Assembly (NCBI RefSeq): GCF_000372525.1
Contig: NZ_AQUR01000106.1
Span: forward strand, 310,001-374,000
Direction: 5' to 3'
Length of the DNA stretch: 64,000 nucleotides
From: Cupriavidus neocaledonicus
GTDB taxonomy: Bacteria > Pseudomonadota > Gammaproteobacteria > Burkholderiales > Burkholderiaceae
The number at the start of each line of letters is the position of its first letter. Position 1 is the first letter of the stretch. This document shows positions 19,165-29,866 of the stretch, piece after piece. Both the position numbers and the translations under genes were made by a program. The notes under the pieces are model-generated. The model saw only the letters and a program-made list of their open reading frames with translations. It was not told where the DNA came from and did no database searches.

Positions 19165-19562
19165 GGTTGACATTCCTCTTTGCTAGGCCCAATGGACTTG
19201 AGCGGTGGGGACGGACGCTTCTGTGGGCTTGCACCCGTTCGCTGAATCCGCTGCGGCAACAACCGGGGCGACGCAATCTGCAAGTTGCAGCAGGTTGGCG
19301 CGTTCCGCCGTCGCGGTTAGCGCAGGGGTGCTTGGCGACTTCGGACTGGCGGGCAGTCGTCGCAACGCTACCGCCACAGCGGTCATCGAAATAGAACGCC
19401 GTTGCGCTGCGGTGGACGATTCTTGCGGCTTGGATGGGGCATGCGCCGGGCATGTCCAGGCCGGTTTACTTCGCTCCGTTAACTTCATATGCTTCCATCC
19501 ACAGCGGGGACGTGGCCCTGGCCCCGGCGCTACCGACCTGGGCCTTGCGGGGTTGAGTGCCT
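19165..19562. other. Intergenic region between the Mo-hydroxylase operon and araC-type gene
   Basis: About 400 bp between divergent transcription units. It should hold both promoters. Open frames cross it but with poor codon use and no family match. I find no strong inverted repeat or clear sigma-70 pair. Confidence 0.5.
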
Positions 19563-20519
19563 ATGCGAGCGTCGCCCAGACATGGCGTTATCGATGCGGA
19601 GTTGCCGGTGCGTCCCGATGTCAGCAGCCGCGGACGGCCGTGGGCGGGCATCACCGTACAGGTCCACCACTGGCGCTCGGGCGGGGCGGTGTCGTCGCCG
19701 GAGCTGGACCACGACATGCTGGCGATGAGGCTCACCGGACATGCCTCGCTGGAGCAGCGGCGCCTGGGCCAGGTCCATCGCAGCATCGTCTTTCCCGGCA
19801 ATCTCAGCCTGCATCCGCGGCAAGTCGAATCCAGCTGGACCTGGGACCGGCCCGGCTCCATCGTCATTGCCAGGGTCCCGCCCGGCCTGCTGGACGAAGC
19901 CGCCGATGCCACCGCGCGCCTGCCACGCGGGACCCAGCGGCTGCGCAATTGCTTCGGCGTGCGCGACGGTTTTGCCGAGACCCTGGTCTTCACGCTGGCG
20001 CGAGAACTTCAGCTGACCGCGCATCCGGCGCAGCTGCTGATTGCCGAGTCCCTGTCCTGCGCGCTTTCCGCCCATCTGGTGCATCGCTTCAATGTCGGCC
20101 ACCCGGGGGCCTCGCCGACGCCCGGCGGCCTGCATCCGCATGCGCTGGGCAGGGTGCTGGACTATATCCACGGCACCACGGAGATGGTGACGCTGCAGGC
20201 GCTGGCGGATCTCGCCAACGTCAGCCGCTTTCATTTCGCGCGCATGTTCAAGCGCAGCATGGGTGAAACGCCGATGGCGTATGTCGAACACGTGCGCCTG
20301 TTGCGCGCGCGCGAGATGATCCGTTCGGGCGACTATCCGCTGGCGCTGGTGGCCACGCTGGTGGGGTTCTCCGACCAGTCTCACCTGGGGCGGCGCTTCA
20401 AGCGGCATTTCGGCTGTACGCCCGGCGAGCTGCTCAGGGGTGGCGCCACGCCGCCGGCCGACGGCTTGCCGCAGTTGCCACAAGCGCCGCATCCCGCCAT
20501 GTCATGCTTTTGTAATTAA
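19563..20519 (+). CDS. AraC-family transcriptional regulator
   Basis: About 318 residues. The C-terminal 100 residues hold the two AraC HTHs (LQALADLANVSRFHFARMFKRSMGETP and PLALVATLVGFSDQSHLGRRFKRHFG). The N-terminal effector domain is divergent. Start ATG 19563 follows a GTG two codons upstream that is also possible. Divergent orientation suggests it controls the molybdenum hydroxylase operon, perhaps sensing the aldehyde or heterocycle substrate. Confidence 0.85.
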   Translation: MRASPRHGVIDAELPVRPDVSSRGRPWAGITVQVHHWRSGGAVSSPELDHDMLAMRLTGHASLEQRRLGQVHRSIVFPGNLSLHPRQVESSWTWDRPGSIVIARVPPGLLDEAADATARLPRGTQRLRNCFGVRDGFAETLVFTLARELQLTAHPAQLLIAESLSCALSAHLVHRFNVGHPGASPTPGGLHPHALGRVLDYIHGTTEMVTLQALADLANVSRFHFARMFKRSMGETPMAYVEHVRLLRAREMIRSGDYPLALVATLVGFSDQSHLGRRFKRHFGCTPGELLRGGATPPADGLPQLPQAPHPAMSCFCN

Positions 20520-20757
20520 GACCCTGGCTTTCCTTGTAATCCGTGGAGTCGTGGCGCACGCAGCGGGTGCGGGAGCCTGCAACGGTCGCTGGTGCGCCGC
20601 CCGATGCACCGGCAAACCAAGGCACGAATGTTGCGGCAAGTCCTGACAGCGATGGGTATATCGCTGGCCCGAGAGTCATGTGACCGGGTCGACCATCCAC
20701 CCGCCACAAGGCGTCGGTTGAGGCCGCGTCGGGACCTTTGGGACAAGGAGAGCTGTC

Positions 20758-20829
20758 ATGAATATCGTCTGGCTTGTTGGAGCCGTAGTCATCATTCTCG
20801 CGGTACTCAGCTTCTTCGGCTTGCGCTAG
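20758..20829 (+). CDS. 23-residue single-span membrane peptide
   Basis: Reads MNIVWLVGAVVIILAVLSFF-GLR: a single hydrophobic helix with a C-terminal Arg, so probably inner membrane with a short cytoplasmic tail. It has an excellent ribosome-binding site (GGACAAGGAGAG, 6 bp before ATG), which is the main reason to call it. Tiny stress-related membrane proteins of this form are common in proteobacteria. Function unknown. It stands alone between the AraC gene and an SDR gene. Confidence 0.6.
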   Translation: MNIVWLVGAVVIILAVLSFFGLR

Positions 20830-21086
20830 GCCACATCGCGTAGCGTACCGCGCGGCGCCAGCGGCTCGCTCGCCGGCGCATGCGCGTACCGCGGGCATCG
20901 CCCGATGCCCTTGCTGCAGTGCGGCGTGGCGGCGCCACGCCCGCTTCTTCGTTTCCCCGTTTCACGCTGATCCGTCTGTTTCCCTTCCGGTCGCGCGATT
21001 TCATCCGATCCGACGACGAGCTTTGGCGTCGGTCCTGCCCAGAATGTCGGGCCAAGACAGCGACCAACCCATCCGAGGAGACAGAC

Positions 21087-21860
21087 ATGAGCAAGCATCC
21101 GTTCGACCTGACCGGCAAGGTGGCACTGGTGACCGGCGGCAATGGTGGCATCGGCCTCGGCATTGCCGAAGGGCTGGCCGCAGCCGGTGCCGATATCGCG
21201 ATCTGGGGCACCAGCGCGGGCAAGAACGCCGCCGCGGCGGACCGGCTGGGACGGCACGGGCGCAAGGTGCATACGGAGCTTTGCGACGTGGGCGACGAGC
21301 AGGCGGTCGACGCCGCGATGGCGCGCACGGTGGCGGCGCTGGGACGCATCGACGGCTGCTTTGCCAACGCCGGCGTCGGCAGCGGCAGCAAGGCAGCGTT
21401 CGACCAGATTGCCACCGAGGCCTGGCGGCGGACCTTGCGCGTCAACCTGGACGGCACCTTCTTCACGCTGCGCGCGGCGGTGCGGCAGATGCTGGCGCAG
21501 GGCGAGGGCGGCGTGCTGTGCAGCACGGCCTCGGTCGCCGCCATCGAGGGCGCGCCGCGCGCCGAGCACTATGCCGCCACCAAGGGCGGCGTGATCTCGA
21601 TGATGCGCGGGCTCGCGGTCGAGTATGCGCGCAAGGGCATCCGCGCCCATTCGATCCTGCCGGGCTGGATCAAGACCGAGATGACCAGCGCGGCGCAGGG
21701 CAACGATGCCTTCCAGGAGATGGTGCACAAGCGCGTGCCGATGCGCCGCTGGGGCGAGGGCAGCGACTTTGCCGGCATCGCGGTCTACCTGATGAGCCCG
21801 GCGTCGGCCTACCACACCGGCGATACCTTCGTCATCGACGGCGGCTATACCCTGTTCTGA
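21087..21860 (+). CDS. Short-chain dehydrogenase/reductase
   Basis: 257-residue classical SDR: TGGNGGIGLG cofactor loop, ANAG in place of NNAG, and a YAATK catalytic motif; C-terminal [12 protein letters not shown]. The ATG has a CGAGGAG site 6 bp upstream. The substrate is unknown. Its last 16 bp overlap, on the opposite strand, the end of pdeM, so the two are convergent with no room for a terminator. Confidence 0.87.
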   Translation: MSKHPFDLTGKVALVTGGNGGIGLGIAEGLAAAGADIAIWGTSAGKNAAAADRLGRHGRKVHTELCDVGDEQAVDAAMARTVAALGRIDGCFANAGVGSGSKAAFDQIATEAWRRTLRVNLDGTFFTLRAAVRQMLAQGEGGVLCSTASVAAIEGAPRAEHYAATKGGVISMMRGLAVEYARKGIRAHSILPGWIKTEMTSAAQGNDAFQEMVHKRVPMRRWGEGSDFAGIAVYLMSPASAYHTGDTFVIDGGYTLF

Positions 21861-22552
21861 CGCGCTGGCGCTGCCGGCCACACCCTGCCGCCGCCGACGA
21901 CATAGGCGCGCTCACCGGCTTGCGGGCGCACCGTGGCATGGCCGGTGAAGGCGCCGAAGGCGGGCAGGATGGCGCCGCGCGGCCCGAACAGGAAGCAGGG
22001 CAGGCGCAGGCTGTCGGCGCCGCTGCCGCGCAGCCGGCAGGCCGGGTGCAGGTGGCCCGCCAGCACATAGCCCAGCGGCGAAGTCCCTGGCATATGGCAC
22101 AGCGCGAACGGGCCCGCCACCGCGGGCTCGGACACTACCGCGATGCCGAGTGAGGCGGGCGGGTCGCCCGCGCGCGCGTCATGGTTGCCGCGCACCAGCG
22201 TGCAGCGCAACGGCGCCGGCAGGTCCTGGCGCCAGTCGTACAACGCCTGCAGCACCGCCGGCGTGCGCGAGGCGCGCGCGTGCAGGAAGTCGCCGAGGAA
22301 CACCAGTTCATCGACGGGCAGCTGCCGTACCAGCCGGGTCAGCACGGACAGGTTGTCGCCGGTGGTGCCGTGCGGCACCGGCTGCCCCAGCGCACGGAAC
22401 GCCGCAGCCTTGCCGAAATGCACGTCCGCCACCATCAGCATGCCGGCCGCCGGCCACCACAGCGCGTGTTCCGGCAGCAGCCACAGGGTTTCGCCGGCGG
22501 CCGGCACGGCCAGTGCGCCGCCCTGCTGCAAGGTGCGGGTGTCGGGCGTCAT
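21845..22552 (-). CDS. pdeM: Ligase-associated DNA damage response endonuclease PdeM
   Basis: 235-residue calcineurin-like metallophosphoesterase: [18 protein letters not shown] and RGNHDAR are the metal-binding signatures. In the ligase-associated operon (exonuclease, ligase, helicase, PdeM) this protein is a conserved fourth member thought to act as a nuclease in DNA repair. Its ATG overlaps the helicase stop by 4 bp. Confidence 0.87.
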   Translation of the reverse strand: MTPDTRTLQQGGALAVPAAGETLWLLPEHALWWPAAGMLMVADVHFGKAAAFRALGQPVPHGTTGDNLSVLTRLVRQLPVDELVFLGDFLHARASRTPAVLQALYDWRQDLPAPLRCTLVRGNHDARAGDPPASLGIAVVSEPAVAGPFALCHMPGTSPLGYVLAGHLHPACRLRGSGADSLRLPCFLFGPRGAILPAFGAFTGHATVRPQAGERAYVVGGGRVWPAAPARQNRV

Positions 22553-25266
22553 AGCAGCGGCAATGGCCTGGACGGCTTGCGCGGCCGACGCGGCCGGCGC
22601 GGTGTTCTGGCGGACGGCCCGGCATGGTCGGCCATGCCGAAGCGCGCGGCCTCGGCCACGGCATCGGCCGTTGCTTCGGCCGGCATGCCGGCGGCTTCGC
22701 CCGGTTCGGGTCCGGCCGCCAGCTCCAGGTCGGCCAGCATCCGGGCGATGCGGTCGGCGAGCTTTTCGGTGCTGAGCTTCTCGCGCAGGAACTCCACCAC
22801 CAGCGGGAACGACAGCGGCGTGGGTCGCTTCAGCGCGTGCAGGTCCAGCTTCAGCGCCGACAGCCGCTCCAGCGTCGCGGCGAGGCGGTGGGCGTCCAGC
22901 TCCTGCATCAGCACTTCGCGTTCGGCCTGGCCCAGCAGCAGGTTGCCGGGATCGTGCTTGCGGAAGACCTCGTAGAACAGGCTGGACGACGCCTGCAGCT
23001 GGCGCGCGCTCCTGGGCGCGCCCGGGTAGCCCTGGAAGATCAGCCCGGCGATGCGCGCAATCTCGCGGAACCGCCGCAACGACAGCTCGCCCGCGTTGAG
23101 GCTGCCCAGCACGTCGGCGGCCAGGTCACGCCGGCGCTCGTCGGCCAATACCTGCGGCAGCCAGCGGGCCCAGTCCACCGGCGCCGATGCCAGCAGTTCC
23201 AGCCCGTAGTCGTTGACCGCGACCGAGAACGTGGCCGGCACCTGCTGCCCCAGCCGCCATGCCAGCAGGCTGCCCAGGCCAAGGTGCACCGAGCGGCCGG
23301 CGAACGGATAGAGGAACAGGTGCCAGCCCTCGCGCGAATGCAGCGACTCGGCCAGCAGGGTATGGCGCGAGGGCAGCGCGGACCATTGCGCCTGCAGGTC
23401 CACCAGCGGCTGGATCAGCGGCAGCTCGGGGGTGTCGCGCGGATCCAGCCGGCCCGCCGCGGCGGCGGCGAGCGTGTCGATCACGGCCTCGGCCAGCTCG
23501 GTCGACATCGGCATCTTGCCGCCGTTCCAGCGCGGCACCACCGGGCGCCGGCCGGTCGCGAGGCGCACGAAGGCGGTCATCTCCTGCACCCGCACCAGTT
23601 CCAGCAGCCGGCCGCCGAACAGGAAGCAGTCGCCGGGCGCTAGCCGCGCGATAAAGCCTTCTTCGACCGAGCCCAGCGAGGCGCCGCCACTGCCCGCGCG
23701 GCTCCAGTAGCGCACCTGCATGGTGGCATCGCTGACGATGGTGCCCACGCTCATGCGATGGCGCCGCGCCAGCCCCGCGTCCGGCACGCGCCAGACGCCT
23801 GCGTCGTCGGGCACCGCGCGGCGGAAATCGGGGTACGCCGACAGCGTGGCGCCGCCCTGGCGCACGAAATCCAGGCACCACTGCCATTCCTCGTCGGTCA
23901 GGCCGCGGTAGGCCCAGGCGGAGCGCACCTCGGCCAGCAGCGCTTCGGGCCGGAAGCCGCCGCCCAGCGCCACCGTCACCAGGTGCTGCACCAGCACGTC
24001 GAGAGGTTTGTCGGGCGACTCGCGCGCCTCGATCCGTCCCGCCCGCACCGCATGCCGCGCGGCCACCGCCTCGACCAGTTCCAGGCTGTGCGTGGGCACC
24101 ACCGTCACGCGCGAGGCGCGGCCCGGCGCATGACCGGAGCGCCCGGCGCGCTGCAGCAGGCGCGCCACCCCCTTGGGCGAGCCTACCTGCAGCACGCGCT
24201 CCACCGGCAGGAAGTCGACGCCAAGGTCCAGGCTGGAGGTGCACACCACCGCGCGCAATGCGCCGTTCTTCAGGTTCAGCTCGACCCATTCGCGCACCGC
24301 GCGATCGAGCGAGCCGTGGTGCAGCGCGATCTCGCCCGCCCAGTCAGGCCGCGCGTCGAGCAATGCCTGGTACCACAGCTCGGCCTGCGAGCGCGTATTG
24401 AGGAATACCAGCGTGGTGCCGCCGTGCGCCAGTTCTTCGACCACGTGCGGCAGCATCGACAGGCCCAGGTGGCCGGCAAACGGGAAGCGGCTGGCGCTGT
24501 CGGGCAGCAGCGTGTCGATCAGCAGCGTCTTGGGGGTATGGCCGTGCACCAGCACGCGCCGCTCGCCGGGCACGCCGCTCAGCAGCACGTCGGCCGCGTG
24601 CGGCAGGTTGCCGAGCGTGGCCGACAGCCCCCACACCATCAGCGCGGGCTGCCACTGCCGCAGCCGCGCCAGCGCCAGCTGCACCTGCACGCCGCGCTTG
24701 TTGCCGAGCAGCTCGTGCCATTCGTCGACCACCACCATGCGCACGCGCCGCAGCGTGTCGTGGGCGTCGGCGCGGGTCAGCATCAGCGTCAGGCTTTCGG
24801 GCGTGGTCACCAGTGCGGTCGGCAGGCGCCGCTGCTGCGCCGCGCGCTCGGCGCTGCCGGTGTCGCCGGTGCGCAGCGCGACGGTCCAGTCGAGCGCGAG
24901 CTCGGCCAGCGGCGCCTGCAGCGCGCGCGTGGTGTCGGCCGCCAGCGCGCGCATCGGCGTCAGCCACAGCACGGTCAGCGGCGGCGCCGGCTTGTCGTGC
25001 GACGGGGCCGTGCGCGGCGTGGCGAATGCCATCAGCGCGCCCAGCCATGCCGCATAGGTCTTGCCGGTGCCGGTGGTGGCATGCAGCAGCCCGCTCTGGC
25101 CGCGCGCGATCGCGGTCCAGACTTCGCGCTGGAAGGCGAAGGGCTGCCAGCCGCGCGCGTCGAACAGCGCCTGCATGCCCTGGGCCACAGTCAATGGTGG
25201 CGGCGAGGACGGGGCCGGGTCGATAACTGGGGCCACCTGTTGGCGTGCGGCGCGCGGCGGGTTCAT
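22549..25266 (-). CDS. Ligase-associated DEXH-box DNA helicase (Lhr-like)
   Basis: 905 residues. Walker A is [11 protein letters not shown], Walker B is DEWH, motif III SATLGNL; the C-terminal half has the Lhr-type extension (DLRGLSDEEW-like and LFYEVF-KHDPGN). It is an ATP-dependent 3'-5' helicase acting with the ATP-dependent ligase in repair. The start is set by the ATGA overlap with the ligase gene. Open frame continues 146 codons further upstream inside the ligase gene, which is a shadow. Confidence 0.9.
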   Translation of the reverse strand: MNPPRAARQQVAPVIDPAPSSPPPLTVAQGMQALFDARGWQPFAFQREVWTAIARGQSGLLHATTGTGKTYAAWLGALMAFATPRTAPSHDKPAPPLTVLWLTPMRALAADTTRALQAPLAELALDWTVALRTGDTGSAERAAQQRRLPTALVTTPESLTLMLTRADAHDTLRRVRMVVVDEWHELLGNKRGVQVQLALARLRQWQPALMVWGLSATLGNLPHAADVLLSGVPGERRVLVHGHTPKTLLIDTLLPDSASRFPFAGHLGLSMLPHVVEELAHGGTTLVFLNTRSQAELWYQALLDARPDWAGEIALHHGSLDRAVREWVELNLKNGALRAVVCTSSLDLGVDFLPVERVLQVGSPKGVARLLQRAGRSGHAPGRASRVTVVPTHSLELVEAVAARHAVRAGRIEARESPDKPLDVLVQHLVTVALGGGFRPEALLAEVRSAWAYRGLTDEEWQWCLDFVRQGGATLSAYPDFRRAVPDDAGVWRVPDAGLARRHRMSVGTIVSDATMQVRYWSRAGSGGASLGSVEEGFIARLAPGDCFLFGGRLLELVRVQEMTAFVRLATGRRPVVPRWNGGKMPMSTELAEAVIDTLAAAAAGRLDPRDTPELPLIQPLVDLQAQWSALPSRHTLLAESLHSREGWHLFLYPFAGRSVHLGLGSLLAWRLGQQVPATFSVAVNDYGLELLASAPVDWARWLPQVLADERRRDLAADVLGSLNAGELSLRRFREIARIAGLIFQGYPGAPRSARQLQASSSLFYEVFRKHDPGNLLLGQAEREVLMQELDAHRLAATLERLSALKLDLHALKRPTPLSFPLVVEFLREKLSTEKLADRIARMLADLELAAGPEPGEAAGMPAEATADAVAEAARFGMADHAGPSARTPRRPRRPRKPSRPLPLL

Positions 25267-26936
25267 GCCGCATCCTCCCGCGGCGCGCTGGTGGCCGGCA
25301 ACATCGCTTCGAGCGTGGCCAGCGTGTCGGCCTCGTCGATCGGCTTGTCGGTGCGCCAGCGCAGCATGCGCGGGAAGCGCACCGCGATGCCGCTCTTGTG
25401 GCGGCCGCTGCGGGCAATGCCTTCGAAGCCGAGCTCGAACACCTGGGTCGGCTCGACGCTGCGCACCGGGCCGAACTTCTCGACCGTGGTGCGGCGCACG
25501 ATGGCGTCGACCGCGCGCATCTCGGCATCGGTGAGCCCGGAATAGGCCTTGGCAAAGGGCACCAGCGCGCGGCCCGGCGTGCCGGGCGGAGCGTTCCAGA
25601 CCGCGAAGGTGAAATCGGTATAGAGGCTGGCGCGGCGGCCGTGGCCGCGCTGCGCGTAGACCAGCACGGCATCGACCGAGTACGGGTCGATCTTCCATTT
25701 CCACCAGACCCCGACATCCTTGGTGCGGCCCGCGCCATAGGCCGCGCCGGCGGCTTTCAGCATAAAGCCCTCAACGCCCAGTTCGCGCGACGCGTCGCGC
25801 AGGCGGGCATAGTGTTCCCAGCTGTCGGCCTCGACCAGCGGACTCAGTTCCAGCGCGGGGTGGACATGGGCCGCCACCACCTGTTCCAGCTGCGCGCGGC
25901 GCTCGGCTTGCGGGCGGGTGCGCCAGTCCTCGCCCTGCCATTCGAGCAGGTCGTACGCCATCAGGATGGCGGGCGCCTCGCGCAGCAGCCTGGCGCTGAG
26001 CGTCTTGCGGCCGATGCGCTGCTGCAGCAGCGCAAACGGCTGCACCCGTGCCTGCTGCCAGATCACGATCTCGCCATCGAGCACGGTGCCGTCCGGCAAC
26101 GTCGCGGCGGCCTGCTGCAGTTCGGGGAAGCGTTCGGTGATCAGTTCTTCGCCGCGCGACCACAGCCAGGTCTGGCCGCCGCGCCGCACCAGCTGGGCGC
26201 GGATGCCGTCCCACTTCCACTCGACCAGCCACGCGCCGGGCGCGCCCAGCACGGTGTCGAACTGCTCGGCCGGGGCCTGCAGCGGGTGGGCCAGGAAGAA
26301 CGGATACGGCTGGCCGCCGGCGCGCAGCGCGCGATCGTCTTCGTCCTCGGGCGCCAGCAGGGCCAGCAAGCGTGCCGCGTCGGGCCGCGCCGACAGGTCG
26401 GTGTAGCCGACCATGCGCTCGGCCACGCGCTTGGGGTCGATGCCGGCCACCTCGCCCAGCGCGCGCGTCACCAGCAGCCGCGACACGCCCACGCGGAAGG
26501 CGCCGGTGATCAGCTTGAACAGCACCAGCCGGCCATGCGCATCGAGCGGGCGCCACAGCGCGTCCAGGCGCGGCATCAGCGCTTCCGGCGGCAGCCCGCG
26601 CAGCGGCAGCAGCCGCTGCTCGACCCATTCGGCCAGGCCGGCGTGGTCGGCATCGCGCGGGTCCGGCAGCAGCAGCGCGATGGTCTCGGCGAGATCGCCG
26701 ACCGCCTGGTAGCTCTCCTCGAACAGCCAGTCGGGCAGGTCGGCGGCCTGCCGTGCGAGGTCGCGCAGCAGCGATACCGGCACGATCTGACGCGGCTTGC
26801 CGCCGGCGAGGAAATAGACGGCCCAGGCAGCATCCGCGGGCGGCGCGACGCGCAGGTATTCGACCAGCGCGGCCAGCCGCGCCTTGGTCGACGTGGTGCC
26901 GTCGAGCGCGGCGTAGAGGTCGGCAAAGGCCTTCAT
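25263..26936 (-). CDS. ATP-dependent DNA ligase (bacterial LigC/LigB-like, repair type)
   Basis: 557 residues. The nucleotidyltransferase motif I is [10 protein letters not shown] (catalytic Lys in KWDG). DGEIVIW, EGFMLKA and WWKWK-DP follow in order, then an OB domain. An N-terminal all-alpha domain of about 200 residues is present as in the archaeal-like bacterial ligases. It joins nicks in repair, separate from the replicative NAD+-dependent ligase. Both ends overlap neighbouring repair genes by 4 bp. Confidence 0.9.
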   Translation of the reverse strand: MKAFADLYAALDGTTSTKARLAALVEYLRVAPPADAAWAVYFLAGGKPRQIVPVSLLRDLARQAADLPDWLFEESYQAVGDLAETIALLLPDPRDADHAGLAEWVEQRLLPLRGLPPEALMPRLDALWRPLDAHGRLVLFKLITGAFRVGVSRLLVTRALGEVAGIDPKRVAERMVGYTDLSARPDAARLLALLAPEDEDDRALRAGGQPYPFFLAHPLQAPAEQFDTVLGAPGAWLVEWKWDGIRAQLVRRGGQTWLWSRGEELITERFPELQQAAATLPDGTVLDGEIVIWQQARVQPFALLQQRIGRKTLSARLLREAPAILMAYDLLEWQGEDWRTRPQAERRAQLEQVVAAHVHPALELSPLVEADSWEHYARLRDASRELGVEGFMLKAAGAAYGAGRTKDVGVWWKWKIDPYSVDAVLVYAQRGHGRRASLYTDFTFAVWNAPPGTPGRALVPFAKAYSGLTDAEMRAVDAIVRRTTVEKFGPVRSVEPTQVFELGFEGIARSGRHKSGIAVRFPRMLRWRTDKPIDEADTLATLEAMLPATSAPREDAA

Positions 26937-28036
26937 GGCGCGGCCTGTTCCTGGGCCGCTTCGGCGGACACCGCCGGGTCCGGGCGCGCGGCTTCATCGT
27001 CGTCGCCGTACTCGGTGTCGAAGGCCTGTGCCTGCCAGCCGCGCTCGCCCAGATAGCGCACCATCACCGGCACGTTGCCGTGGGTCACGATGATGCGGGC
27101 CGCGCCGGTGGCGCTGATCGCGTGCAGCAGCCCGGGCCAGTCGGCATGGTCGGACAGCGCAAAGCCGCGGTCGACGCCGCGCCGCCGGCGCGTGCCGCGC
27201 AGCTGCATCCAGCCGCTGGCGAAGGCGTCCGACGCATCGCCGAAACGCCGCAGCCACGGCGAGCGCTGCGCCGACGGCGGCGCCACCACCAGCGCCTGGC
27301 GCAGCAGCGGGCTGCGTGCCGGCAATTCCGAGACCAGTGCCGTCGGCGGCAGCGCGACGCCGGCCCCGGCATAGGCGGCGTTGAGTTGCGTGAGCGCGCC
27401 ATGCACGATCACCGGGCCGGGCATGCCATCGGCGCCCGCATGCCGCAGCAGGCCGTGCAGGATGCGCTGCGCCTTGCCGAAGGTATAGGCATAGACGATG
27501 CTGGCGCGCCCGGCGCGGGCATTGGCCTGCCACCAGTCGAAGATTTCGTCCATCAGCGTCGCCTGCGGCGGCCAGCGGTAGATCGGCAGGCCGAACGTGC
27601 TTTCGGTGATGAAGGTGTCGCAGGGCACCGGCTCGAACGGGTCGCAGGTGCCGTCGGCCTCCAGCTTGTAGTCGCCGGAGGCCACCCAGACCTGTCCGCC
27701 GTGCTCCAGCCGCACCTGCGCGGAGCCCAGCACGTGCCCGGCCGGATGCAGGCTCAGCGTGACGCCGTGGTGGGTGATGCGTTCGCCGTAGCGCAGGGTA
27801 TCGAGTTGGATGCCGGGCAACCGCGCCAGCAGCACGCCGCGGCCGGGCGCGGTGCACAGGTAGTGCGCATGGCCGAAGCGGGCGTGGTCGGAGTGGGCGT
27901 GCGTGATGACGGCGCGCTCGACCGGGCGCCACGGATCGATGTAGAAATCGCCGGGCGGGCAATAGAGGCCTTCCGGCCGGGCGACGATCAGGTCGCCGGG
28001 GCGGGGGGAATCGGGTAGCGGCCGGGTCGGGTCCAA
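26933..28036 (-). CDS. Ligase-associated DNA exonuclease (metallo-beta-lactamase/beta-CASP fold)
   Basis: 367 residues, with the HAHSDHARFGH metal-binding motif and beta-CASP features (LHPAGHVLGSAQ, SGDYKLE). The family is an SNM1/CPSF-like exonuclease that heads the ligase-associated repair operon. I chose TTG 28036 because a perfect AGGAGG sits 5 bp upstream and the protein motif order begins there. No ATG fits, and further upstream the frame enters repeat sequence. Confidence 0.85.
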   Translation of the reverse strand: MDPTRPLPDSPRPGDLIVARPEGLYCPPGDFYIDPWRPVERAVITHAHSDHARFGHAHYLCTAPGRGVLLARLPGIQLDTLRYGERITHHGVTLSLHPAGHVLGSAQVRLEHGGQVWVASGDYKLEADGTCDPFEPVPCDTFITESTFGLPIYRWPPQATLMDEIFDWWQANARAGRASIVYAYTFGKAQRILHGLLRHAGADGMPGPVIVHGALTQLNAAYAGAGVALPPTALVSELPARSPLLRQALVVAPPSAQRSPWLRRFGDASDAFASGWMQLRGTRRRRGVDRGFALSDHADWPGLLHAISATGAARIIVTHGNVPVMVRYLGERGWQAQAFDTEYGDDDEAARPDPAVSAEAAQEQAAP

Positions 28037-28200
28037 GCGTGCCTCCTGATGCACTGCGGCCGGCGCGCGGCACGCGATGCTCCCGCGGTGGGAGACCTGG
28101 GCATCATACTGCGCGGCGGTGCCGCGTGTGGAGGCGGTGGGGGCTGGTTCGGGTGTCGGTGGGGGTCTGACAAGCGGCAGGCTGCAGAGACTGCGCTTCG

Positions 28201-28356
28201 GCGCAACCGCGCTGACGGTTTGCGCCCCTCTCCCGCGCGCGGGAGAGGGGCCGGGCGAGAGGACGGGCGCTGGCAATAGCGACGGGGGTACTTCGTGGAG
28301 GCTTCGGCCCTCTCCCCCAACCCCTCTGCCGCCGGGCGGGAGAGGGGAGCGATCAC
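28201..28356. repeat. REP/BIME-like double-hairpin repeat, copy 2
   Basis: Hairpin at 28225-28250 (CCCCTCTCCCGCG / CGCGGGAGAGGGG) and a second, imperfect hairpin near 28320-28348. The middle part, read on the minus strand, resembles the other copies but is the most diverged. The 368 bp around it (28037-28404) hold no gene I can support; the upstream part is the leader of the exonuclease gene. Confidence 0.75.
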
Positions 28357-28404
28357 GCTGGACGGTGGCAAACGCAGTCGCGCTCGGCAAGCAGCGCCGC
28401 ACCT

Positions 28405-29850
28405 TCAGAACACGTCGTCCTTCCAGTGATACCAGTGATACAGCACTCGCTGCCCCAGCCTCCGGAACGGCGCGAACATCTGCGATTCCACCATCTCGCG
28501 CACATTCGGGAACGGCAGCGGCGAGCGGAAGATCGGCAGTTCCGGCAGCGCCGACGACTTGCCGGCGATCAGCGCGGCCAGGCGCTTGCCGGCCTGGGCG
28601 GAATACATCACGCCGTTGCCGCCGTAGCCCATGGCGTAGTAGATCGACTGGGCCGGGTCGGGCTGGGTGATGCGCGGCATCATGTCGTGGCTGACGTCGA
28701 CCCAGCCCCACCAGGAATAGTCGATCTGGATGCCCTGCAGCGCGGGGAATTTGCGGTGCATGTCGGCGATCAGCTTCTGCTTGTACTGGTCCTGCGGCGC
28801 GTCGTTGCCGGTGATGGCGCTGCGGCTGCCGATCTGCAGGCGGCCGTCGGGCATCAGCCGGTAGTAGTGGCGCAGGATGCGGGTGTCGGTAATGACCTGC
28901 GTGGTGCGGAAGTTGCACGCGGCCAGTTCGTCGGCGGTGAGCGGGCGCGTGACGATGGAGTTCGACAGGATCGGGAACAGCCGGTTCTTCAGCTCGCGGT
29001 GCAGCGACTGCGAGGTGTAGCCGCCGGTGGCCACGCCCACGGCGCGGGCGCGCACGATGCCGCCCGGCGTGCGCAGGTAGTGCACGCCATTGCGCGTTTC
29101 CCAGCCGGTCACGGGGCTGGACGGATGCACCTTCGCGCCGAGCGCGCGCGCGCGGCGCAGGTAGCCGAAGGCGAGCTTGCCGGCATGGATGCCGATGCCC
29201 TCGGGCTCGTGCATGGCGCCCGCGGCTTCCTTGTCGTCGACGTATTCGCGCCGCACGGTGTCGGCGTCGAGGATGCGCGCGTCGTAGTTGAACACCTCGC
29301 GCAGGATCTTTGCTTCCTTCTCCAATGCGGGCATGACCTTGTCGCGGTGCGCGATATACAGGTGGCCGCCGGGCTGCGGATCGCAGTCGATGTCCTTGAT
29401 CAGCCCCTTGAAGGTCTCCATGCCGTCGCAGACCTCCTGGTGCAGCCGCAGCGCGGTATCGAGCCCGTAGCGCTGGATCCACTGCGAGCGCTTGAGCCGC
29501 CCCGAAGCGCATTGCGCCTGGCCGCCGTTGCGTGTGCTGCAGCCCCAGCTGACGCGGTTGGCCTCGAGCACGGTGGCCTTGATGCCGTATTCCTGCGCCA
29601 GGAAGATGGCGCAGGTCAGGCCGGTGAAGCCCGAGCCGATGATGGCCACGTCGACGTCGATGTCGTGCGTGATCGGGCCGTCGTCGGCGGGCGGCTCGCC
29701 GGCGGTGCCGATCCAGTAGGTGGGCGCGTATTCCCGGCCATGGCCGGGCGTGGGCGTGTGCAGGGGGTCGTAGGCGGGGTCGTACGGCCGGGTCGGGGCG
29801 GTCGACTGCTCGCCGGCCAGGAGGCTGCTGCGGGGAGCTACGGCTTGCAT
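28405..29850 (-). CDS. tauY: Taurine dehydrogenase large subunit, FAD-dependent (TauY-like)
   Basis: 481-residue DadA/glycine-oxidase-type flavoprotein: dinucleotide motif VAIIGSGFTGLTCA near residues 68-81, C-terminal YAMGYGGNGVMYSAQAGK. In Paracoccus and Rhodobacter the flavoprotein TauY works with the small SnoaL-like TauX to oxidise taurine to sulfoacetaldehyde, passing electrons to the respiratory chain (known family knowledge). A SnoaL-like gene directly precedes this one, 16 bp away, and a MocR regulator precedes that. The complete tau set, including xsc at 52 kb, makes the assignment likely. Another amine oxidase is the alternative. Confidence 0.78.
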   Translation of the reverse strand: MQAVAPRSSLLAGEQSTAPTRPYDPAYDPLHTPTPGHGREYAPTYWIGTAGEPPADDGPITHDIDVDVAIIGSGFTGLTCAIFLAQEYGIKATVLEANRVSWGCSTRNGGQAQCASGRLKRSQWIQRYGLDTALRLHQEVCDGMETFKGLIKDIDCDPQPGGHLYIAHRDKVMPALEKEAKILREVFNYDARILDADTVRREYVDDKEAAGAMHEPEGIGIHAGKLAFGYLRRARALGAKVHPSSPVTGWETRNGVHYLRTPGGIVRARAVGVATGGYTSQSLHRELKNRLFPILSNSIVTRPLTADELAACNFRTTQVITDTRILRHYYRLMPDGRLQIGSRSAITGNDAPQDQYKQKLIADMHRKFPALQGIQIDYSWWGWVDVSHDMMPRITQPDPAQSIYYAMGYGGNGVMYSAQAGKRLAALIAGKSSALPELPIFRSPLPFPNVREMVESQMFAPFRRLGQRVLYHWYHWKDDVF

Positions 29851-29866
29851 GGCGCGTCTCCTCGCT

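Noticed and set aside
19205-20266. A plus-strand frame overlapping the AraC gene
   Set aside because: Overlaps the AraC gene in another frame and its upstream part shows no family match.
28037-29512. Extended N-terminus for the exonuclease
   Set aside because: The open frame continues upstream through the repeat and into tauY antisense sequence; the real start is set by AGGAGG-TTG at 28036.
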